From: Diphasiastrum complanatum
Lineage: Eukaryota > Streptophyta > Lycopodiopsida > Lycopodiales > Lycopodiaceae
NCBI GenBank assembly: GCA_029204225.1
Contig: CM055111.1
Span: 4,892,377 to 4,956,376, forward strand
Direction: 5' to 3'
DNA: 64,000 nucleotides
In this document: one piece after another, positions 41,139-51,150 of the stretch
Layout: each line of letters opens with the position of its first letter
Position numbering within the stretch: the first letter of the stretch is position 1
The notes under the pieces: generated by a model
What the model was told of the DNA's origin: nothing
Databases searched by the model: none
What the model saw: the letters and a program-made list of their open reading frames with translations, nothing else
Made by a program: the position numbers and the translations under genes

Positions 41139-41270
41139 TGACTGAATCACTTGGCACGCCGGTGTGCCAAGTGATTAAATATATATATATTTATATTTTT
41201 GAACTGGCAGCCAAGGCAATTTTTCTTTTTTGAATCACTTGGCATGCTGACGTGCTGAGTGATTCAGTCA
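41139..41270. repeat. Nested inverted repeats (foldback)
   Basis: Outer arms 41139-41157 ('tgactgaatcacttggcac') and 41252-41270 pair with two mismatches. Within them, 41145-41160 and 41161-41176 form a near-perfect 16-bp palindrome, and 41232-41265 another. Poly-T tracts flank both sides. This looks like a small MITE-like or foldback element. Confidence 0.85.
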
Positions 41271-41309
41271 ATTTTTTTTAATTTTTGGTGGTCTGGACTG
41301 CACGGAGCC

Positions 41310-41500
41310 GCACGGAGGCTCCTTGCGGTCTGTTGTGGTCGTTGCGGTGGGCTGGACCACAAGAAGGGTCCTTGCGGTGCCTTGGGCTACTGCAGGCACC
41401 GCAAGGGACCATCGAAAGGCACCTTGCGGTCCAGCCCACTACAAGGGACCGCAAGAAGGCTCCCTTGCAGTTTCCTGCGGTTGTTTGACTACACAAAACC
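41310..41500. repeat. Field of CCTTGCGGT / ACCGCAAGG motifs
   Basis: 'ccttgcggt' and its complement 'accgcaagg' occur at least seven times in both orientations, e.g. 41321, 41368, 41398, 41421, 41446. The region is far more GC-rich than its surroundings. Confidence 0.8.
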
Positions 41501-41980
41501 ACAAGTCATTTAAGAAAAAATACTGACAAGAGTATATTAATTCAGAAATATTCAGTCCTATTGAGCAACAACTTGCAAATGCATGCACTAAATCTTTAAG
41601 AAAAGCGAAGTATCTAGCAATAGGTAGAAGATTGAAACTTTTCTCTCAGTGCACTGAAGGGGAAGTGCTACTTAATTGATTGTTTACATCAGTTGTGAAC
41701 CAGATTTGCATCATGGAAATGTGGCATATGTTACTCATGTCAGCTTGTAAGAGGCTGAGTTAAATATTAGATAGTCCGAGCAGTCATGTAAAGATGTAGG
41801 GAGTTCTTTGTGTAACTATACATTGAATGTGCTTAAAGATGCTTTATGAATGGTGTTCTTTGTCTTTTCACCACAAATTTATCAAATCTTGCAATGTATT
41901 ATGTATTTGCAAAACATGATGAATGATTGATCAAAAAAGATAGAAATTATGTGTAGGCCCATGAGCAAAGAAACGAAAGA

Positions 41981-42100
41981 GCCCACAAATGTAACCGCAA
42001 AATGCCCACGAATGTAACCACAAAATTGCCCACAAACGTAATCGCAAAAGAGCACGCAAACATAACCGCAAACGAAACCTCGAAAGTGCCTGCAAATGAA
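41981..42100. repeat. 24-bp tandem repeat, about five copies
   Basis: Unit like 'gcccacaaatgtaaccgcaa' plus four bases, diverging progressively to the right. It shares the 'accgcaa' core with 41310-41500. Confidence 0.85.
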
Positions 42101-42315
42101 GCGGCAATGGAAGTTTGCGGAAGGCCCCGAAAAGGACTGCAACAGACGACCTTGTGGGCCTTAGCAGGATTACGTGATGGGAGCGTAACCTAAAGGAGGC
42201 ACCACAATAGACAGCCTTGCGGGATTACCTGACAGGACAATAACCCAAAGGGGACCGCAACTTAGTGCCTTGTGGGTCCTTGCAGGTCCTTGTGGGACTA
42301 TCACTACAATAACTG

Positions 42316-42560
42316 GTAGAGTAACCAATCTTAATATGACAGGCCGATTGCAAATGATAGTGTACAGGCCAGATGAGAAAACATAAGATCCTTCCTCGTT
42401 GGGAAACAAGACATAAGTGATTAGTATGCAACTATAGGCTATACTCGTCATAGCAGTGCAGCAAGCAACGCTCTTGAATTGTAGTATAAGTTCTCTTCTT
42501 CGTCAATATGCACAAAGAATCCATTACGTACTGAATATACTATATGCTCTATATTATTTA
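42316..42560 (-). pseudogene. Partial copy of the MADS gene 3' UTR
   Basis: This matches 56235-56505, the sequence just downstream of the MADS-box gene stop codon. Shared stretches include 'ccagaaaacataagatcct'-type sequence, 'atgcaactataggctata', 'agtataagttctcttct' and 'atactatatgctct'. Same orientation as the 45235-45665 fragment. Together they show an old duplication of the MADS locus. Confidence 0.75.
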
Positions 42561-42569
42561 GTTGCAGGA

Positions 42570-43560
42570 TACTATTGTTGAAGGCAGCCATCGCTAGAGC
42601 ACAAGAGAAGTTTCAATAGGTTGCTGCTAGACAAGTAACTGGAGTGTAGAGCCCTCTCTTGGCAGATTGCATTGCTCGTGTGGATAGCAGTTCTCTGTCT
42701 TTTCAACACCTCCTCATCGCTGTATGGGAGCTGCTCCCTCTCTCTGCCCAAGCATGTCTTCTTCCTTTTGAGCAACTCCTCACTTTCAACTCAAATCACT
42801 TGCAAGATACCCTCTTGGAGCGTGCACAAGCAAACCCTTTCTAGCATGCTCTCTTAGGCTCATTTAGCGTTGCATCGTGTGCAGGTCCAGGTGCGTGGGC
42901 TACCTCATTCTTCGATCTTGGGTCTCTCCAGGTGTGTTTGTGGTCACCCTATTGATGCTCTTGCTATCCACCTCATGATCTGCTGTCCTTCTGGGAGTGA
43001 GCGCATAGCTACGCATGATGTCAGAGATGCAGCGACCACTATAGCCAGAGATGGAGGATTTCATATCCTCAGAGAGCAGTCTCATGTCCTTCTACCGCGT
43101 CCCACTTCCCACAGGCGTGTTGACATCGACAAGCAAGCCCCTAAAGGGGCCCTCCCCCGGGATGAGCTTCGTACCGTTGGTAGATGATGTTGTTGCTGAT
43201 CCCATGCGTGGTGACCTCTTGTCTCACTTTGCCTTCACACCAGGAGAAGTGGCAGACATGGCAACACAAGAGAAGGAAAAAAACTACTCTACTGATGCTT
43301 TCATTACTCTGGCAATTGAGACTTATGGCACCTTGCATCGACGCTTTGAGGAATTTCTTCACATGTGTTCTCGTCAGGCAGTAGAGCGTCAAAGTATTCC
43401 GGTTTCTATTCTCATGGCTTCTTTCAAATAACGTATTTACATTGCCCTACAACGTGCTCAGGCCCTATCAATCCTGCGAAGATGGTTGGGTCTGCTACAT
43501 CTCATCTCCCTTCATTGATTGACTCACCACCTCTTCACTTTTTTGATCTACTGTAGTCAG
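42570..43560 (+). pseudogene. LINE-like ORF2 C-terminus (CCHC and endonuclease-like tail)
   Basis: Two overlapping plus-strand frames. The first has 'GLPHSSILGLSRCVCGHP', 'AIHLMICCPSGSERIATHD', 'REQSHVLLPRPTSHRRVDI'; the second 'ADPMRGDLLSHFAFTPGEVA', 'KEKNYSTDAFITLAIETYG' and 'RRFEEFLHMCSRQAV'. The C-x-C...H...C cluster followed by a basic R-x-D-like motif, and the 'DPMRGDL...KE..Y' tail, are the pattern of C-terminal regions of certain plant non-LTR retrotransposons. The reverse transcriptase itself is not present. A frameshift near 43130 joins the frames. It lies between the two MADS pseudogene pieces. Confidence 0.55.
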
Positions 43561-43714
43561 CAGTTGGCAGACTCCCACTGACATCATCATAGTTTTGGCA
43601 CCTTTACTTTTAAGCCATGATCTGTATTAATCTTAGTTTTAGTGCAAGCTTCGGTCTTGTTTGTGCTTACATTTGCTTAAACTTCTCCTTCTGGGATGTA
43701 CCTACTAGTTTTTT

Positions 43715-44348
43715 CTATGAATAAATGCACGGGTGTTTCTTTTGATATTGCTTCTTCTCCCTCCATGAGGTTCCCCAAGTTATCAAGATTCTGAGTGAGC
43801 TTAATTTGACAACTGGTGCAAACGTTTCCATGTAATCTATCCCCTCAATCTGTGAATACTCCTTTGCCACTAATCTGGCCTTGTGTCTTTCTGCACCATA
43901 TTTTACCTTATACACCCATTTGCATCCATCCTATGGCGCTCCTTCCTGTTGGCAAATCCACCAGATCCCAGGCTTCATTTTTGTTGATCGAGTTGATCTC
44001 CTCTTCCATGGCCGCCTTCCAGGATTCCCGCTCAGGGCTCGCTTTGGCCTCTTCAAGTGAATCTGGTTCAATACTCCCCTTTTCTTGGATGCTGATGAAA
44101 GTCATTTCATCATACCTTTCAGGTGCCTTTCCCAATCTTTGTGACCTCCTTGGCTCTCTGATCATGTCTTTCAGCGCTGGTACTATTACTATGTCTTCGG
44201 CTTGCACCTCTTCACTATTATCTAACATTATGTACTTCGACAGCTTCTCGCTTGATCCTGCTTCCTCTGTGTCTTCAGCCCCTTCTTCATCAAATATCAC
44301 ATCCCTTGACAGGACAACTTTCAAATTGGAAGTCTGTGGATTGTACAC
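43715..44348 (-). pseudogene. Ty1/copia integrase-RT linker and RT N-terminus
   Basis: Minus-strand 'VVLSRDVIFDEEGAEDTEE', 'EPRRSQRLGKAPERYDEMT', 'SWKAAMEEEINSINKNEAW', '[13 protein letters not shown]' and, after a frameshift, '[20 protein letters not shown]' and '[18 protein letters not shown]'. This is the variable linker and the first third of copia RT. It stops there and runs into 'HGTSWREKK', coded by a purine-rich stretch that looks like a polypurine tract, so the rest of RT and RNase H were deleted. Confidence 0.8.
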
Positions 44349-44710
44349 CTTATATCCGAATTCCTCCTCAGAAGCAGCACATTGGTCATGCTCTTCCCCT
44401 CATAAATTCCCTCCAGAGTTCTCCACATGCTCTTCAAATCCTTCGCATCCTGCACCTGTGAAGCTGGTACCTCACCCAGGCTTAGACAGATGGTTGCGAA
44501 GCCCTTCTTTTCTCGTGCTTGGAGAGCTCTAACGGCATCAGCATTCGGCACTCCCTCTCGATCGACCTCAGGCGGAGGGTTCGTTCCTTCCACAATTCCC
44601 CACAGGCCTTTCTCTTCCAAGATCATCTTGATTCTCCACTTCCACAGAGCGTATTTTTCTCCCTCAAACCATTCGATCGTTCTGTGCTCAGGATGCGCTT
44701 GCCCCTCCAT
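44349..44710 (-). pseudogene. Ty1/copia gag N-terminal domain
   Basis: The minus-strand ATG at 44710 begins 'MEGQAHPEHRTIEWFEGEK', then 'YALWKWRIKMILEEKGLWG', 'KKGFATICLSLGEVP' and 'LKSMWRTLEGIYEGKSMTN'. It ends 'VLLLRRNSD' and is fused directly to the linker at 44348 in a different frame. The zinc knuckle, protease and integrase are therefore deleted. The N-terminal domain is otherwise complete. Confidence 0.8.
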
Positions 44711-44804
44711 ATCCTGTTACCTAAATCCTCCGGCACTTTCGGTTTGCTCTGGATTGTTCCGTACCTTGTCTCTCCGGCTGGCGTCAGCAGCTATCGGTCG
44801 TTCA

Positions 44805-44817
44805 TGGGCCCATAACC
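44805..44817 (-). promoter_or_regulatory. Candidate half-tRNA primer-binding site
   Basis: The plus strand reads TGGGCCCATAACC, identical to the anticodon-arm sequence of plant initiator tRNA-Met as I know it; on the element (minus) strand this is its complement. It lies 3 bases inside the LTR-like start at 44820 and upstream of gag, where a primer site is expected. Drosophila copia uses the same anticodon-region priming. Confidence 0.5.
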
Positions 44818-44819
44818 TT

Positions 44820-45110
44820 TGTGATCTGTGTGTCAGAATTCCTTTGGCCGGGACGCAACACAAAATCAAAAGCAAAAGCAAAGATTATCAATCATTCTCA
44901 GTAATCATAAAGCAATCACATCAAGCAAATTGCAAAACAAAGGATTACTCAAAAGCGTACATCCTTTCTATTCATTATCCATTATATGGGGAATCATTGT
45001 CAGTAATCATAAAGCAATCACATCAAGCAAATTGCAAAAACAAGGATTACTCAAAAGCGTACACGTTCTATTCATTATCCATTATATGCACAAAACATCA
45101 TGAACGCGAA
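44820..45110 (-). repeat. LTR-like sequence with 102-bp tandem duplication
   Basis: The segment begins TGTGATCTGTG on the plus strand, next to the candidate primer site. Within it 44891-44992 and 44993-45090 are tandem copies ('cagtaatcataaagcaatca' at 44899 and 45001). The right end is not resolved. Confidence 0.5.
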
Positions 45111-45234
45111 GAAGGCTTGCCTACGTGTCCTGCTGCTGGACATCAAGAAAATCTTATGCTTACGTGTCTTTTAAGTCCTAACTGTCTGTTCTCGTTTCAT
45201 CCGACTGTGAAGTGTGGTTATATGGCCACAGGTT

Positions 45235-45665
45235 GGAGTCAGATCCATTCTCTGAGGTTGAATCCTGACGGAAGCATGAATAAGAGTTCTTGAGCTTAGT
45301 GGTTAAGATGGTCCGTCATGTCAATAACCCCGGAAACTCTTGAATATACAGCCTGTTCAAAAGAAGCAAGCTCGGAAGATCCGGCAAACCTGTCCTAGTC
45401 TTCTTTTGTATAATCGGCTTTTCCGAATTGTGATGCCATAGGGGGGAGAAACTGATTACATCCTAGCTACAAGCTGTGCAGGAGCGGAAGTGATAGGAAC
45501 ACCAAGCCTGAAGCGGAAAAAAATGTGTCAAGTCAATAACGATCTTATATAAGAATTCCAATTTGTTAGCGTGCTGTCTCAGTTCAGCCAAGCTCATCGC
45601 AGAAGAATCATCCTCCCACCATAAGCTGCGACTACCACTATCTTTCTGAAGCACGCTGGGACGTT
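45235..45665 (-). pseudogene. MADS-box gene pseudogene fragment
   Basis: Minus-strand similarity to 56920-57400 of the intact gene, covering the middle of the protein: 'SVLQKDSGSRSLWWEDD', 'SAMSLAELRQHANKLEFLYK' and further C-terminal DNA with frameshifts. The MADS domain itself is absent, and the sequence diverges at 45666 where the coiled-coil region should begin. Together with 42316-42560 it marks a second, broken copy of the locus in the same orientation about 12 kb away. It cannot bind DNA. Confidence 0.85.
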
Positions 45666-45714
45666 TTGTTGTATGACTCTTGCCATCGGAACCTACCATC
45701 TGCTTCAGTCTCAA

Positions 45715-46329
45715 ATTTCAACAGTTATGGGGCTCATGATAGCACGACTCACAACTCTTGCAGTTTTCGAAGTAGATGCTAAATTTACAACCTTGTATTT
45801 CTTAAAATCTCAAAGTGTAAACACCTCGCGGCTCGAACTTCGTGAAAAACTGTGTGGGGTATATTTATCAAACCGTGGATCCCAGAGAATCAAATCTTGG
45901 TGGGCGAGCCCAACCTATAAACCAACTCACCACGTTCCTGAAGAAGTGCAACTGAATATAGCAAGAAGCTTTAGTGATGGAAAATTATTCAAGTCTCCTT
46001 CGCAAAACAAAACCTTGTAGCCACCTGCACCACCGCAGTTTCTATTCTAGAACATCGTTCATGATCATCAGCCTGCACAAAGCAATCGAGGCTATTGATA
46101 GGAAGTTGTGTCTTAAGGGACTGATAACAGATGAAATTGGGCGATCGGCAAGCTAACATGATCGTGTGAAGCTCTCACGTACATACAAGTGCCAGTCTCT
46201 CTACACGTACGTGCGCGAGAGAGAAAGACTTGAGCTTCGCAGGCCACTGCCTCTCGTGAGACTGATCAACTCTCACTTCCTTATGCTTGTTATGTACTTG
46301 TGTACTTGTTATGGACTAAGTAGAGCAGG
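45715..46329. other. No gene seen
   Basis: Open frames on the plus strand (45673-46020) show no family features; nothing else recognised. Confidence 0.45.
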
Positions 46330-46692
46330 CCTATCCGCTACGGTGTGTAGCAGGTGGCCTTCACGCACCGAGCCGCCTTGTGACGAGGTGCGTTGAAGGC
46401 TGCCTGCTAAAGGGTAGTAGGCCTGCCCACGCCTCCTAACGGGCATAATTTGCCATTTGGGCCATTCAACTGCCCTTCAGTTGACAGGTTGTTACACTAT
46501 GGCTTTGAACGCGGGCCCGCTACGGTGTGTAGCAGGTGGCCTTCACGCACCGAGCCGCCCTGTGACGAGGTGCGTTGAAGGCTGGCTGCTAAAGGGTAGC
46601 AGGCCTGCCCACGCCTGCTAACGGGCATAATTTGCCATTTGGACCCTTCAACTGCCCTTCAGTTGACAGGTTGTTACACTATGGCTCTGAAC
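46330..46692. repeat. 182-bp tandem duplication with internal hairpin
   Basis: Two copies, starting at about 46330 and 46512 ('ccgctacggtgtgtagcagg' at 46335 and 46517), differ at about ten positions. Each contains an imperfect hairpin of roughly 22 bp: 'tagcaggtggccttcacgca' pairs with 'tgcgttgaaggctgcctgct' around a 20-base loop. Confidence 0.9.
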
Positions 46693-47079
46693 GTCTGTGT
46701 TCGGAGCCAATGAAAATGTGCCAGCTGTCCACTATCAGCCCAAATGCAAATTATGTACTTGTAGGTGTACTTGGATTGGAACTAGATTTTACATTTGGAT
46801 GATCATTACATATTCACGAAATAAGCTTATAATAATATAATGCATCACGATATAAGTTCGTAAGTTCATAACGCATCGATTGGTTTGTGTGTGAAAACAA
46901 GATTTGGAGAAGTCCAAACTATTTTATCCATCTTACACGATTCAATTGGATGCCTAGACTATTTGATAATTTCCCCATTTTGATGATTGTTAGAACATCT
47001 GGTCCATGATTTTTGGACAAAAAGAATGTTGACGATTTCAAAATTAGTATTTATATCATGATTCCATATTTGTTGGACG

Positions 47080-47605
47080 ATTCAAGCCATGCAATTAAAT
47101 GCAGCTGTTTGCATGAAGGCACTAGAGAATCCCCTCCATATAAGCTCATCGTAGACAACATTCCCTCGTTCCCTACTACCAACCCTTTTGGGGTGAAAGG
47201 GATGGCGGGTGGCTAGGCGATGGGGATGGTATCCCACGCGCAGCTTGCAGGTACATGATATAATCTATTGGACCAGTTGTGTTGCTTTCCGCTGCCTAAC
47301 TCTGACATGTGGGGGTTCATCGCCCTGTGCTCACTTGAGTGGGGGTCTTGTTGGAGGATTCAAGCCATGCATAGTGCGACTGTCTGCATGAAGGCACCAT
47401 AAGAGTACATTGTCCCATAAGCAATTGGGGCGTAGAGAATTGCCTCCATATAAGCTCATAGTAGGCAACATTCACTTGTGCCCTGGTACCATTTTGGAGT
47501 CAAAGGGGTGATGGGTGGCTAGGCGGCGGGGATGGGATCCCATGCACGGCCCGTAGGTGCGCATTATTGTACGCGATGTCATCTACTGGACCAGTTGTAT
47601 TCCCG
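47080..47605. repeat. Diverged direct duplication
   Basis: About 47080-47285 and 47357-47605 share 'gattcaagccatgca', 'tgcatgaaggcac', 'ctccatataagctcat', 'gggtggctaggcg' and 'tggaccagttgt' with indels. No coding frame spans it. Confidence 0.8.
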
Positions 47606-47611
47606 ATCTCA

Positions 47612-47802
47612 AACAATATTAACATTCAATATTCATAGCAATCACATTCAATGTTCAAAGTATAAGTCACAATCAAAATTCAGTAGAGTAATTTATAATC
47701 AACGTTTAACAATATTAATATTTAATATTCATAGTAATCACATTCAATGTTCAAAGTAGTCGCAATCAAAATTCAGTAGAGTAATTTATAATCAAGCTTT
47801 AG
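47612..47802. repeat. 96-bp tandem duplication, AT-rich
   Basis: 'aacaatattaa.att.aata' begins at 47612 and 47708; both copies contain 'attcagtagagtaatttata'. Confidence 0.9.
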
Positions 47803-48869
47803 AGTCATTCACATTCTCTATTCAACATATTCATGATTGATATAAAGGTATTCATAATCAATATTTATATTATTCACTATATCTTCACAATTTCGTGATG
47901 TCTTGTCATGATAATGATAAAATGGATCTACGAAAAGTAAGTCAAGCAATAGGCAATAAAATATAGTTTTGAAAAAAAATTGGCAGACAAAATAGTTAGT
48001 AGTATAGAGCTTAACATCACTAAGTAATCTAATTCAAAACGAGTTCTTTCATGAAATGGAGGCATATGTAGAAAAAATGTTTGTTAAAGAGATGACTTCT
48101 TTGTATGAAAAAACTCTTTATGTTTAATAGGTTTGAAAATTAGAAAACACTTGTTTTCCAATTTACATAAAAAATGCACTCACTCTTCTCGTCTCCATTG
48201 ATTTCATTAAGCAAATACTCAATCATTTTCTTGATGTAATGGGGAGAAAAGAAAAGGAGTTGCATAATAAGATGAAAAGTATTGACATGATCAAATTTTC
48301 AACAAATTTTCAATGTTTCTGTGACTCATATCTACAAATGCTTCTTATCCAATTATCCAATTAGTGTCATTATTTGGTTCTTTCAATCAAAATCATGAAA
48401 ACATCTAGTATGTAAGTTTTGATGAATCTTTTATAAAAGCTGGTAACTAAAAACTATACAACATTGGTAGTGAGTCAAATATAAAAACACCAATGTTGGC
48501 AAGGTCACTCTCCACTCATAATCTCGATGACTACTCTCTCTATCTTCTCCTCCATGTCAAACTTTAAAAAATTGAGAACTTTTCAAATCTAAATTGCATG
48601 CAAAGTTTGAATGCCAAAATTGTGTCATCTTTTCCTTAGAACCACTCTTTGATTTTGTGTGATTAATAAATAGCTCCAAATCCTAATTTTTTAATGTTTT
48701 GAAGTATGTAACTTTTGCACTTTCCTTATGTAAAGTATGCTAAGGGTTTTGCACTTTGCACCCTTGGTACAACATAGGCCACCAATACCTTGCTCGTAGT
48801 ATCTTTTGTTCTACATGGCCAAGCATGGTGAAGTCTCAACCTGGGTATACGTAGTAGCTAATGTCCACC
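47803..48869. other. No gene seen, AT-rich
   Basis: No reading frame or repeat recognised before the LTR at 48875. Confidence 0.5.
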
Positions 48870-48874
48870 ACTTG

Positions 48875-49095
48875 TGTTAGAAATCAATGATAAACTTCAT
48901 TGTTATTGTTTACGATGTACATTAATGTTGATAGTTGTTACCAACTGTAATTAGCCGTAGGCTAGTCTATTAGTCTTTTTGTAGGTTTTCTCTCTCTATC
49001 AGGGTTCAGGGTTTATATGTACATTTTATATTCAGTATGAAGTTAGTGTGATAGAGTGATATTGCGTGTTCTTCTTCCGTCTCCCTACTTGGTGA
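48875..49095 (+). repeat. 5' LTR
   Basis: Starts TGTTAGAAATCAATG; shared with the 3' copy up to 'cttggtga'. It has about 28 bases ('tttttgtaggttttctctct' region, near 48978-49005) that the 3' LTR lacks. Confidence 0.85.
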
Positions 49096-49139
49096 TTGCT
49101 TATGGTGAATGCTTGATGTTGCATATCTGATTATTGACA

Positions 49140-49151
49140 TGGTATCAGAGC
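49140..49151 (+). promoter_or_regulatory. Primer-binding site
   Basis: TGGTATCAGAGC, a perfect plant initiator tRNA-Met site. It is 44 bases inside the LTR boundary implied by the 3' copy, an unusual spacing. Confidence 0.85.
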
Positions 49152-49680
49152 TACGATAGTCCTGCATGCCTGATCAGTGGATACAGCTTGTCACAGGCTC
49201 CGCAACGAAGTGAGAAAGTCCTTTACAGGAGATGAAAGCTTGGAGAGACAAAAACGGCTGAAAGAAATTCTTCTTGATGTATTTTGCAGGTTTTGGAGCT
49301 CACAGTTATTAGTGGGGAACGAAGACACAATCCCGGAGGCATCGGAAAGGCCAGGGCAGCATCAGACAGATTGAAAATCTGTTGAGTGGAAAAAGTTTTA
49401 CAATATTTTTTTTTAGTCTTTGTGAAACATTTGTCAAAGAGTTGTGCCAAGAAATCTCTCATTTGTTTGTTTGGGGTACTGCAAATCACACCAGGTAGTG
49501 TCTAGTACTGCCATTTAGAGCTTTGAGGCTTCATACCTTTCACATTACTGATATCTGTCTGTTTGAACGATCACTCGTTTCGAAATCTAAGCAAAGAGGA
49601 GGCGGCGTAGCCGCTGCGCCGAAGTAGGGAATCTGGAATATTCCCTCTGAAAGTTCTTATATTCTCTCTTTTCTATAATC

Positions 49681-49935
49681 GTACCAATATCGGATCCAAG
49701 TGCGCTAGTTGAAGAGAAACTCGAGCAGTTGTATATCTGCGCTCCAGTCCGATATCGCATGTTCGTACCGATATCGGATCCAAGCGCACGAGCTACAGAT
49801 AATTCTTAGTAGTTGTACATCCGCACTCTAGTCCGATATCGCATGCTCCATTATCGGATCCACGTGCACAAGTTAAAGAGGATCCTAAGCAGTCGTACTT
49901 CTGCGCTCCATTCCGATATCACGTGTATAACCGAA
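49681..49935. repeat. 80-84 bp tandem repeat, three copies
   Basis: 'atatcggatccaag' recurs at 49687, 49771 and (as 'ttatcggatccacg') 49851, each followed by 'tctgcgctcca.tccgatat'-type sequence. The copies lie in the element's leader between primer site and gag. Each unit carries two GATATC-containing palindromes. Confidence 0.85.
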
Positions 49936-50122
49936 AAAAAATATTATTATACAGTTCTTTGGCGTGATAAAATCTGGAGACTAAGTTGTGTGCTCAGACT
50001 GAGCCATGTTTGTGATCCGGACTTGTCTATCCAGTAATGGCAACTCTAAGCGAGAGTGTCCTCAATGAGTTAGGCAAATTGGAAGGAGCTGGCAACTATA
50101 CAGTTTCAAACTGAAGAACATT

Positions 50123-50560
50123 TTGATGGAAAAGGAGCTATGGGAGATCGTGACAGGTGAAGAGACAAGGCCATTGATTGAAGAAGATCAACGGGCATTT
50201 GACAGGAGAAAACAGAAAGCACAAAATGTCATCAACTTATCAGTTAGAGATGCAATTATTCCCTACATTTCGGATTCAGAAGGACCAAAAGAAGCATGGG
50301 ATACGTTGAAGGCATTGTTTGAGACCACAAACACATCTCGAGTGCTATTCCTGAAGATGAAGCTGCACACATTGCGGATGGATGATGGTGCAACTGTTGC
50401 TGATCACCTACTGAAGATCAAAGAGATTCGTGACCAATTAGCAGCAGTTGGAGAGCGAGTACAGGATCGTGAGATCGTGCAGTTGACATTGAATAGTTTG
50501 AGTGAGTCACATTAGATGTTTGTGACAAGTATAATATGATGAATCTAAGAAAGTAGATGC
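50123..50560 (+). pseudogene. Ty1/copia gag fragment
   Basis: 'MEKELWEIVTGEETRPLIEE', 'AQNVINLSVRDAIIPYISD', 'EAWDTLKALFETTNTSRVLF' and 'VADHLLKIKEIRDQLAAVG' are typical copia Gag (UBN2) segments. It ends 'LNSLSESH', a stop, then 'MFVTSI', the next expected Gag residues. The zinc knuckle and everything after are missing. The upstream N-terminal part (50040-50120, 'LSESVLNELGKLEGAGNYT') is in another frame. Confidence 0.85.
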
Positions 50561-51145
50561 TTATTTGTATAGACAGCTAGTGGGTAATTTGATTTATTTG
50601 ACACACACACAACCTGATATTTCTTATGCTGTTGGTGTTGTTAGTCAATTTATGCAAGATCCTAGTCAAGCACACTGGAAGTCTACTAAACGTATTCTCA
50701 GATACATTCGAGGGACATTGAATTTTGGTTTGAAGTATGATCAGCCTGAAGCGCCAATGTTGGTAAGTTATACAGATGCCGATTGGGCAGGTAATATTGA
50801 TGACAGAAGATCTATCAGTGGTCATACATTCAGTTATGGTACAGCTGCAATTTCATGGAGTAGAAAAAGGCAATCTACAGTAGCTTTATCATCAACGGAA
50901 GCTGAATATTGAGCACTCAGCAATGCTACACAAGAAGCGGTATGGTTACGAAGATTGCTTGTGGATTTAGGTCAGCCACAGGTGGATGCTACTACCATAT
51001 CTTGCGACAATCAAAGTTGCATTCACCTTGCCAAATATCCAGTTTTACATGCTCGAACCAAGCACACCGAAATACACTCATTTTATTCGAGAGAAAATTC
51101 TTGATGGAGCCATTGATCTTGTTTTTTGTAAATCTGAAGATGAGG
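50540..51145 (+). pseudogene. Ty1/copia RT end and RNase H
   Basis: Joined to gag near 50540. 'YRQLVGNLIYLTHTQPDISY', 'VGVVSQFMQDPSQAHWKS', 'VSYTDADWAGNIDDRRSIS' (first Asp), 'TVALSSTEAEY' (Glu) and, after a stop and frameshift, 'CDNQSCIHLAKYPVLHARTK'. The end 'HTEIHSFYSREKILDGAIDL' lies in a shifted frame. A polypurine tract ('gatgagggagag', 51139-51150) follows. RNase H is nearly complete but the frame is broken after 'EAEY'. Confidence 0.85.
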
Positions 51146-51150
51146 GAGAG

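Noticed and set aside
44805-44817. tRNA-Met gene
   Set aside because: Only the anticodon-arm segment matches; no other tRNA arms are present.
43816-45293. Plus-strand frames of up to 288 codons
   Set aside because: They are antisense to the copia gag and RT pieces and to the LTR.
45673-46020. Plus-strand frame of 115 codons next to the MADS pseudogene
   Set aside because: No motif; its beginning overlaps the pseudogene's antisense.
49681-49935. CRISPR-like array
   Set aside because: Units are direct tandem repeats without distinct spacers, in a plant retroelement leader.
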